A stretch of 37,922 nt of DNA, from positions 1-37,922 of the IMG/VR virus record IMGVR_UViG_3300044626_000173; one strand, given 5' to 3'. The DNA comes from a virus. This document shows, piece after piece, positions 33,280 through 37,922 of this stretch. Numbering within the stretch: the first letter of the stretch is position 1; every line of letters begins with the position of its first letter. The translations under genes and the position numbers were made by a program. The notes under the pieces were generated by a model that saw nothing but the letters and a program-made list of their open reading frames with translations, was not told the DNA's origin and did no database searches.

Positions 33280-33518
33280 GCGACTGGGTACTCATCCGCC
33301 GCACCAACGTGCTGCAAAACGTGGAGCTGCCACGTCCAAAGAAGACGCAGGACGTCATCTGTATCGGCCCGAAGGACGCGCTAGGCTCAAAGATGGAGGC
33401 GCTTATGCTTCTGCCGGAGAATCAATCGACGGATCTTATCGAGGTGAAGTATGTGCTTGAGCCGTACACGGGCCAGCACAGTCACACGTCTGCAAGGCCA
33501 ATGAATGGACTGCGATGA
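33276..33518 (+). CDS. Hypothetical protein between the helicase halves
   Basis: An 80-residue ORF from ATG 33276 (ATGA overlap with the preceding stop) to a TGA that itself overlaps the start of the helicase C-part. The N-terminal half is beta-like with RRTNVLQNVELPRPKKTQD; the C-terminal part is polar. No family recognised. The two ATGA junctions suggest it is translated in step with its neighbours. Confidence 0.6.
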   Translation: MSDWVLIRRTNVLQNVELPRPKKTQDVICIGPKDALGSKMEALMLLPENQSTDLIEVKYVLEPYTGQHSHTSARPMNGLR

Positions 33519-34099
33519 ACAAAGGAATACTCGTCATCTCTTTGGAGATGCCCGCTAATCAGATCATCGACCGTCTCGTCGCCCGGTTAGGCAGCGTTAG
33601 CCTGCGTGCGCTCGCTGAAGGTGCGAAGCACGAGCGCGACATCCGAGGCGTCCACAGTGCCATCCAGAAGCTCAATAATAGCCGTCTCGTGGTGCGCGAC
33701 GATCTCTATGACATCGCTAACATCTGCGCCACTGCGAGGGCTATGGCGAAGTCGCCGGATGGCCTCGGCGTGCTGTTCGTAGACTACATTCAGCTTGTGC
33801 GCTGTGACCTTGGCAAGGATAGCAGCCGTGAGCGTGAGGTGGCCGAGGTCAGCCGGAGCCTGCGACTGCTTGGCATCGAATTAGGTTGCTTAGTCATCTC
33901 GATTACGCAACTAAATGAGCAGGGTAAAGCTCGCGAAAGTCGCGCAATCGGGCAAGACGCTACAGCCGTGATGGTTGTGAAGTTGTCCGACGACCCGGAG
34001 TTTCGCGAGATTGGGATACCCATACAACGAAACGGTCCGTGCGGCGTGAGTGCAAACTTACGTTTCACCGGCAAGACAGCAACATTCCACAATGAATAA
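33515..34099 (+). CDS. DnaB-type replicative helicase, C-terminal part (split gene)
   Basis: A 194-residue protein beginning MNKGILVISLEMP, the strand and catalytic-Glu motif (E11) that in DnaB directly follow the Walker A helix. It also has Walker B VLFVDYIQL (D90), the H3 region VISITQLNEQG, the RAIGQDATAVM segment (normally S-x-x-I-x-Q-D) and QRNGPCG near the end, so the rest of the RecA-like motor is complete. It has no Walker A of its own. It starts in ATGA shared with the upstream gene, without Shine-Dalgarno. It probably co-assembles with the N-part; alternatives are a spliced intervening sequence or a decaying gene. Confidence 0.88.
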   Translation: MNKGILVISLEMPANQIIDRLVARLGSVSLRALAEGAKHERDIRGVHSAIQKLNNSRLVVRDDLYDIANICATARAMAKSPDGLGVLFVDYIQLVRCDLGKDSSREREVAEVSRSLRLLGIELGCLVISITQLNEQGKARESRAIGQDATAVMVVKLSDDPEFREIGIPIQRNGPCGVSANLRFTGKTATFHNE

Positions 34100-34322
34100 A
34101 GTAAAACACTACCAAGCATATATGAAGATTGAACCCGACAACACAAACAAAGCACTGCCTTATCTGTGGGCGTTTGCGTCACTTGCAGTCTTTGACGGAC
34201 TTGCTATCGCTTACTTTGCGCAAGAGCTGTGGGAGGCGATTGTCTTGTTCATCCTGTTTTGGGCTAGCGCACTGTTTGCCGTGTCAGCCATGCAAGAATA
34301 CAACGGAGGTAGCAAATGGTAA
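34092..34322 (+). CDS. Small two-span membrane protein
   Basis: A 76-residue protein starting MNKVKHYQ, with hydrophobic segments near residues 25-45 (YLWAFASLAVFDGLAIAYFA) and 49-67, and a short polar end. The start lies in AATGAATAAA, the same ten bases found where the gene after the helicase N-part starts. No family recognised. Confidence 0.6.
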   Translation: MNKVKHYQAYMKIEPDNTNKALPYLWAFASLAVFDGLAIAYFAQELWEAIVLFILFWASALFAVSAMQEYNGGSKW

Positions 34323-34471
34323 GTACGGGATTCCCAGGTGATAGCGATCCAAGAGATGAGCATCCAGTCTGCTGCGAGTGCCGAGAAGACCTAAGTCAAG
34401 ACTTCTGGGGAGACTGGTTCTGCGCTGAGTGCGATGCAAAGAAAAGCCAAAAAAATGAAGAATCCGCCTAA
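34316..34471 (+). CDS. Small zinc-finger protein
   Basis: A 51-residue ORF with GGAGGT five bases before its ATG, the best ribosome site in this part. Two knuckles, CxxC at residues 19-22 (CCEC, one spare Cys) and CAEC at 36-39, are separated by an aromatic/acidic stretch (DLSQDFWGDWF), which is a good treble-clef or zinc-ribbon layout. It overlaps the membrane protein gene by seven bases. Function unknown; a small RNA-polymerase or DNA-binding factor is conceivable. Confidence 0.65.
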   Translation: MVSTGFPGDSDPRDEHPVCCECREDLSQDFWGDWFCAECDAKKSQKNEESA

Positions 34472-34541
34472 AATTCAGGTTGCTATTGCTGTGTTGAGCA
34501 TCATAGCTTTGGCCCTGAGTCTAATCTTCGACAAAGAATGA
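34455..34541 (+). CDS. Tiny single-span membrane peptide
   Basis: A 28-residue ORF, MKNPPKIQ followed by one hydrophobic helix (VAIAVLSIIALALSLIF) and DKE. It overlaps the zinc-finger gene upstream by 17 bases and the next start by ATGA. The clean topology and the coupled junction make it more likely real than chance, but no family is known to me. Confidence 0.5.
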   Translation: MKNPPKIQVAIAVLSIIALALSLIFDKE

Positions 34542-34819
34542 GTGCTCAATTAATCAACACTCTCATGGAGCGTATCCATGAATTAACACAAGAAAATAAA
34601 CGACTAACAAATGAGAATCAGAAACAAAAAGAGACAATCGAACGGCTGGGTAGCCAAGTTGCGGAAGGTAGATCCACGCGAGTGGAGATCGCGGATTATG
34701 GAACTGCCGGTGAAGGTGCAGGTGTTTGTGGCGCAGATTGTGTGGTGGGATTACTTCGCCGACAAGATGGTGCCGGACCGTTGGCCGGAGATGGACATGT
34801 GGCTCCGCGCACATCCTAG
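34538..34819 (+). CDS. Coiled-coil ORF overlapping the next gene
   Basis: A 93-residue ORF at an ATGA junction. Residues 1-45 are a clear coiled coil (LTQENKRLTNENQKQKETIE). From about residue 50 the sequence turns Gly/Ala-rich and unnatural, and that part overlaps the next ORF (34611-34952) in another frame by 209 bases. The real product may be short, may continue into the next frame by a +1 frameshift, or the genes may truly overlap. Confidence 0.4.
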   Translation: MSAQLINTLMERIHELTQENKRLTNENQKQKETIERLGSQVAEGRSTRVEIADYGTAGEGAGVCGADCVVGLLRRQDGAGPLAGDGHVAPRTS

Positions 34820-34952
34820 CACTTTCCGTAAGGAAATGTGGCCCTCAAACAAGGAGATGGTCGAGGCGCTTATGAGCATCGGGTACGAGGACAAGACGGC
34901 CCTTCGTCGGATGGGCGTTAACCAAAACACAAAATGGCACAAATTCAACTAA
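34611..34952 (+). CDS. Hypothetical Trp-rich protein
   Basis: A 113-residue protein with a basic N-terminus (MRIRNKKRQ), a Trp-rich centre (VWWDYFADKMVPDRWPEMDMW) and a helical end with GYEDKTALRRMGV. The composition is protein-like over the whole length, unlike the overlapping frame. I do not recognise the family. It overlaps the coiled-coil ORF upstream and the next gene by 19 bases. Confidence 0.6.
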   Translation: MRIRNKKRQSNGWVAKLRKVDPREWRSRIMELPVKVQVFVAQIVWWDYFADKMVPDRWPEMDMWLRAHPSTFRKEMWPSNKEMVEALMSIGYEDKTALRRMGVNQNTKWHKFN

Positions 34953-35188
34953 GGCAATACATGGACGCACACAATCGGCAGGCCGAGCTTATCGGCAATC
35001 TTAAGGCGGAGCTTATCATGCACCGGCATCTTGCCGTACAGGCTGCATCAGCGATCGAGCAGCTTAAGCATTGTTTGCTCAAGCACTACGATGCTCACTC
35101 AGCGTTTCCGAACGACCGGGCTGCGCTGCTTGACGCTGACCTTGTATTGGCGGAGGCGTATAAGCTGACACAGAAGGAGGGGAAATGA
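34934..35188 (+). CDS. Small helical hypothetical protein
   Basis: An 84-residue, mostly helical protein (NRQAELIGNLKAEL, later LLDADLVLAEAYKL). It belongs to a run of small overlapping genes up to 36842 with similar coiled-coil composition. No family recognised. Confidence 0.55.
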   Translation: MAQIQLRQYMDAHNRQAELIGNLKAELIMHRHLAVQAASAIEQLKHCLLKHYDAHSAFPNDRAALLDADLVLAEAYKLTQKEGK

Positions 35189-35589
35189 TTAACACACAAG
35201 AATGCCCATGTGATTGTGGCGGAATGTGCGTTTTGAACGCCGATCTTGTTGCGGCCGAGGCAAAGGTAGAGCAACTCAAACAAGCCCTGCACGATGCTAG
35301 GCTGGAGAATAACAGAAAGGCGGCAAAAATTGAAGAGCTAAAGAAAAACAATGAAATTATCACAGCAGCCGTTTGTAGTGGAAACAGCATTGAAGTTGAG
35401 CGCGCCATACAGGAACGAGATGCAGCGATTGTTGAAGCTAAACGCACCCGCCCAGAACCCTCGCGGCTTGAGATTGCGGCGCTGTTGATGGCGCACTCAT
35501 GGCCGCATGATGGCGTGTACTCGATCATCTGTAAGAAGGCACTGGAGCAGGCAGACGCACTCATCAAAGCAGCAAAGGAGGCGAAATGA
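35185..35589 (+). CDS. Coiled-coil protein with N-terminal Cys cluster
   Basis: A 134-residue protein with CPCDCGGMC near the N-terminus, a possible metal site, then a coiled coil (about residues 20-90) and a helical end with AHSWPHDGVYSII. The segment RLENNRKAAKIEELKK resembles RLENSAQAAMIEAIKK in the gene at 36376. A strong AAGGAGG precedes the ATG. Function unknown. Confidence 0.6.
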   Translation: MINTQECPCDCGGMCVLNADLVAAEAKVEQLKQALHDARLENNRKAAKIEELKKNNEIITAAVCSGNSIEVERAIQERDAAIVEAKRTRPEPSRLEIAALLMAHSWPHDGVYSIICKKALEQADALIKAAKEAK

Positions 35590-36077
35590 CCGACGATTTA
35601 GTTAAGTACGGTCGATTTGCCTTTTACCCAGACGAGGAAGGATCTTGTCATGGTAGACTGGAGATACACGCTCACGGCAAACTAGTCAGCATTGCCGCAT
35701 GTGAAGAAATGCACAGGCGTTACACTACGTCATTCAACGCAGTGCGCACCGAGCTTAAGCTTGCTAACGAAGACTTTGTTAAGCTTAAGCGTGCCCAAGC
35801 AATCCGCGATAAGCGCATTGATGAAGTGAAAGAACTTAAGAAGCAGCTCAAGCAGAAGCACAGAGAAGACGCTGACATTGCGTTTGAGATTAGTTCCCTG
35901 CGAGCGGAGCTATCGTGCGTCACACTAAAGCTGCGTGCTTTGTTAGATCTAAGCGTGTCACTTGTGATGCAGTCGCAGCCTATCGATGAGTGTGACGATG
36001 CTGACTATGACAAGGTTGTCTCGGACATCTGGGACATGCACAACGCAATAACCGTGAAGGAGGAGGCGCAGAAGTGA
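35586..36077 (+). CDS. Coiled-coil hypothetical protein
   Basis: A 163-residue protein: a small beta-like N-terminal part with His/Cys residues (GSCHGRLEIHAHGK), then a Lys/Arg/Glu coiled coil (AIRDKRIDEVKELKKQLKQ) and an acidic helical C-terminus. It has AAAGGAGG upstream and overlaps the next gene, which starts with GTG, by four bases. No family recognised. Confidence 0.6.
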   Translation: MTDDLVKYGRFAFYPDEEGSCHGRLEIHAHGKLVSIAACEEMHRRYTTSFNAVRTELKLANEDFVKLKRAQAIRDKRIDEVKELKKQLKQKHREDADIAFEISSLRAELSCVTLKLRALLDLSVSLVMQSQPIDECDDADYDKVVSDIWDMHNAITVKEEAQK

Positions 36078-36379
36078 GCGCATTTGCAAACCGTCGTAAG
36101 CTGTGGGTCTACCGCATGGAGAAGCTGAGTGGTGTAGCACCGCTCGACTTCAAAATGGCTCGGTACATCGAGAAGCTGAACATCCGTAGCCCCGAGCAGC
36201 TTAAGTATGCGCTCGAGCACAACCAAGAGGTGATCTGGGTTGGGTTCAAGGCGATGAATAAGCTGCGGGTACTTGCCGGTATCCCTGAGGTTCAGAAGGA
36301 ATACTCTTGGAAGGATGAAGCACAGCGGCTATACAAGCTGTTAGATAAAGCAGGAATAGAGTACATAAAACAAAAATGA
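36074..36379 (+). CDS. Hypothetical protein with helix-hairpin-helix-like segment
   Basis: A 101-residue protein with a GTG start in GTGA shared with the previous stop; AAGGAGGAGG lies upstream. The segment IRSPEQLKYALEHNQEVIWV followed by GFKAMNKLRVLAG resembles helix-hairpin-helix DNA-binding modules (a helix, a W-V-G-F turn and a second helix). That reading is tentative. The C-terminal helix is charged. Confidence 0.55.
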   Translation: MSAFANRRKLWVYRMEKLSGVAPLDFKMARYIEKLNIRSPEQLKYALEHNQEVIWVGFKAMNKLRVLAGIPEVQKEYSWKDEAQRLYKLLDKAGIEYIKQK

Positions 36380-36600
36380 CACAACACGAAGAAAACTGTT
36401 GGATTGAAGCTGGTCTTCAATGCGATGGCGTTGAGCTAGACGACTGGACAAAAGAAGCAATCATCCGGTATGGGCGACTGCTAACACAAGACCTAGTGCA
36501 AGCTGGCAGAGATGCTCGAAGTGAAAGCTTTGATCTGCGGCTGGAGAACAGTGCTCAGGCTGCGATGATTGAAGCTATTAAAAAACAAATACAAAAATGA
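36376..36600 (+). CDS. Small helical hypothetical protein
   Basis: A 74-residue protein coupled by ATGA to its neighbour. It is acidic in the N-terminal half and ends in a coiled coil (RLENSAQAAMIEAIKKQIQK) similar to part of the protein at 35185. Function unknown. Confidence 0.55.
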   Translation: MTQHEENCWIEAGLQCDGVELDDWTKEAIIRYGRLLTQDLVQAGRDARSESFDLRLENSAQAAMIEAIKKQIQK

Positions 36601-36842
36601 CACCGGAACACGCAATTGCCACAGAGATGCTTCTACTTCAGGCTGAAGAAGAGATTTCGAAATTGAAAAATGAAATTCAAATTTTGAAAAAGGAACGCGA
36701 ACAAGAAGCTGACATTCAGCTTCGCATTGCCCTCAAGGCTGACCACTACTACATGCAGCTCCAGGCTATCCGTGAGGCGGCGTTTGGTGAGATCCATGGT
36801 ATTGTTGCTGAGGATCTGTCATTTATGAGCGAACGAGAATGA
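36597..36842 (+). CDS. Small coiled-coil hypothetical protein
   Basis: An 81-residue protein with a coiled coil (EEEISKLKNEIQILKKEREQ). The coding DNA contains GAAATTCAAATTTT (36672-36685), an AT-rich motif that also occurs in the repeat after the small terminase gene at 37453-37581. It overlaps the neighbours by four bases on each side. Function unknown. Confidence 0.55.
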   Translation: MTPEHAIATEMLLLQAEEEISKLKNEIQILKKEREQEADIQLRIALKADHYYMQLQAIREAAFGEIHGIVAEDLSFMSERE

Positions 36843-37420
36843 GCGAGAAGCCTAAGCGTAAGAAGAGAAACGCAGTCTATCGCAGTCCAGAGTCCCGTGC
36901 GAGGCAGCTCGCCGGGCTTTCTGGTGTAAAGATAGAAAAGCATGTGCCAGGTGTCATACAGGAGAAGGTCAATGGTCAAGGTGCTTTGGCCGGGATCCCG
37001 CCGGAGATACAAAAGAAAGTGCTCGATTTGTTCATCACAGGACAGCACAGCCGAGCTATAGCCATGCAGCTCGGGATCAGCGAGCGAAGTGTAGACGAGA
37101 TCAAGGTATCGGCGCTCGACATGGATAGCCAGTTCAGGAATGCGTACTTCAACACGAACTTGAAGGCGAAGCTGCAATCGGTGATCGACGGCGCTGCACA
37201 GCGGGTCATGGAGCTAATGCCCGAGATGTCCGCCAAGGACGCTGTGCTGGCGCTAGGCATCACACTGGACAAGTATGCTAATCTAGAGAAGAACAAGACG
37301 CCGGACGCGCTGCATCAGCATGTCCATCTGCACACGAATCAAGACATCTCTGCCGCTTTCATGGCGGCCCTTAAGCCGCCGAAAGCACAAGACCATGTTG
37401 GAACGATTGAAAACGAGTGA
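36839..37420 (+). CDS. Putative terminase small subunit
   Basis: A 193-residue protein. After a basic N-terminus (EKPKRKKRNAVYRSPES) comes a helix-turn-helix (IPPEIQKKVLDLFITGQHSR, then AIAMQLGISERSVDEI), then a helical oligomerisation-like region (MELMPEMSAKDAVLALGITL) and a His-rich C-terminal segment (HQHVHLH). This resembles DNA-recognition subunits of terminases, which choose the packaging start. The position, at the far end of the window from the large subunit and followed by AT-rich repeats, is compatible with a terS-pac arrangement. An alternative is another HTH regulator. Confidence 0.6.
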   Translation: MSEKPKRKKRNAVYRSPESRARQLAGLSGVKIEKHVPGVIQEKVNGQGALAGIPPEIQKKVLDLFITGQHSRAIAMQLGISERSVDEIKVSALDMDSQFRNAYFNTNLKAKLQSVIDGAAQRVMELMPEMSAKDAVLALGITLDKYANLEKNKTPDALHQHVHLHTNQDISAAFMAALKPPKAQDHVGTIENE

Positions 37421-37712
37421 TGCGATAGCCGAAATGCGTTGCAAATCGGAGATTCCAATTTCAAATTGCCAGGCAGAATTTGAAAATCAAAATTACTTTG
37501 GTTGGACCGAAATGCATCGTGGCTTTTCCAATTCAAATTTGCCCTGCGAAATTCGAAATTCAAATTTGGTTTTACCGAACGGGATTGACCTGGCCAATGA
37601 GGTCCTGGACCTGCGCGATTTGACCGAGCGGTATTGGCGCATCATCCAAGCGCAGCATGTCAAGATAGCACGCTTGCAAAGCGAACTATGTGCGAAGACT
37701 GTGAATCCCTAG
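37395..37712 (+). CDS. Hypothetical protein containing an internal repeat
   Basis: A 105-residue ORF from ATG 37395; the upstream open frame lies inside the small terminase gene. Its middle is encoded by two imperfect copies of an AT-rich 74-base unit, giving related protein segments (SNCQAEFENQNYF and SNLPCEIRNSNLV). The C-terminal ~40 residues are a helix (LANEVLDLRDLTERYWRI). It could be a real gene that has taken up a repeat, or a frame crossing a functional DNA site. Confidence 0.45.
   Translation: MLERLKTSDAIAEMRCKSEIPISNCQAEFENQNYFGWTEMHRGFSNSNLPCEIRNSNLVLPNGIDLANEVLDLRDLTERYWRIIQAQHVKIARLQSELCAKTVNP
37453..37581. repeat. Imperfect tandem repeat, about 74-base unit, AT-rich
   Basis: Unit 1 begins at 37453 (TTCCAATTTCAAATTGCC) and unit 2 at 37527 (TTCCAATTCAAATTTGCC). 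Each continues with a GAAATT/GAATTT-type stretch and ends in TTGGTTNNACCGAA. The whole is clearly richer in A/T than flanking sequence and holds overlapping short palindromes such as AATTCGAAATTC. A similar GAAATTCAAATTTT lies at 36672. Location just after the small terminase gene suggests a packaging or replication site. Confidence 0.6.
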
Positions 37713-37870
37713 AGGAAGAGGCTGAGTTTTATGCGAGTGAGGCCGCGAAATGGCGGAGCATGTATGAGCTAGCTCATAGGCGTGAGGGTAGGTTAGCGCG
37801 ACAGCTCGCGACATTGCTCGAGAGCCTGCGTAGGGTAGCGCGAGAGGTGCGTGGAGTAGGGCGGAATTAG
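37688..37870 (+). CDS. Small helical hypothetical protein
   Basis: A 60-residue ORF starting MCEDCESLEEEAEF (a CxxC plus acidic coil) and ending in an Arg-rich helix (RRVAREVRGVGRN). It overlaps the previous gene by 25 bases. The frame is open further upstream to 37634, but the ATG at 37688 gives a better protein. The last 52 bases of the window hold no gene and contain the palindrome CGCATGCG at 37913. Confidence 0.5.
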   Translation: MCEDCESLEEEAEFYASEAAKWRSMYELAHRREGRLARQLATLLESLRRVAREVRGVGRN

Positions 37871-37922
37871 AAGCTGATCAGTCCCGATTGCAGCAACGTA
37901 GCCGCGTGCATCCGCATGCGCA

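Noticed and set aside
31700-33600. Split inteins at the helicase break
   Set aside because: The N-part ends only 13 codons after the Walker A Thr and the C-part starts two residues before its first strand, leaving no room for intein segments.

Overview
This window is almost the whole genome, or a large slice, of a tailed double-stranded DNA phage. Every gene I can support lies on the + strand and genes are packed with overlaps of 1 to 50 bases. The set of a ~700-residue portal, an SU10/DUF5309-type major capsid protein, a row of large Ala/Gln/Gly-rich internal proteins and no tape measure or sheath points to a short-tailed (podovirus-like) virus. A lipobox protein (LTGC) in the lysis cassette implies a host with an outer membrane. 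I cannot name the host. No tRNA, integrase, DNA polymerase, RNA polymerase or CRISPR array was seen.

Layout: (1) 1-1014 holds the end of a truncated gene, a small ORF and about 500 bases of hairpin-rich sequence. (2) 1015-8235 is the packaging and head module: large terminase, portal, an HExxH protein, a small protein, a scaffold-like protein and the major capsid protein. (3) 8236-8454 is a structured gene-free gap. (4) 8455-17544 holds connector genes and two successive fibre plus glycine-rich adhesin pairs, including a 1463-residue fibre. (5) 17549-19567 is a lysis region: a DUF6321-like basic protein, holin-like membrane proteins, a lipoprotein and an M15 peptidase endolysin. (6) 19572-27890 holds a zinc-ribbon protein, a tail hub candidate, a collar-domain fibre and internal (ejection) proteins. 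(7) 27894-34099 is the regulatory and replication module: phosphoesterase, HTH proteins, an OB-fold ssDNA-binding candidate, a PD-(D/E)xK nuclease, a stand-alone sigma region 4 protein, a helicase-loader-like protein and a DnaB-type helicase. (8) 34092-37870 holds many tiny genes, mostly coiled coils, then a small-terminase candidate followed by an AT-rich imperfect tandem repeat.

The most striking feature is the replicative helicase. Its N-terminal part ends just after the Walker A motif (stop at 31824) and its C-terminal part restarts at 33515 with the very next conserved strand and SLEM motif. Four genes lie between: an LTPH-family protein, a RecE/Cas4-like nuclease, a protein resembling DUF2829 (the Tad2 anti-Thoeris family) and an unknown. 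Both helicase parts end in the same junction, in which the next gene starts inside AATGAATAAA.

The genes cooperate as a host-dependent replicon. The phage supplies helicase, loader, ssDNA-binding protein and nucleases but must borrow host polymerase. The sigma-4 protein is a plausible switch of host RNA polymerase toward phage promoters. Virion genes mostly lack Shine-Dalgarno sequences while many early genes have strong ones. Small terminase near the right end and large terminase near the left fit a circularly permuted or terminally redundant genome, but the two window ends do not join into one open gene. All functions are inferred by reading motifs; no database search was run.
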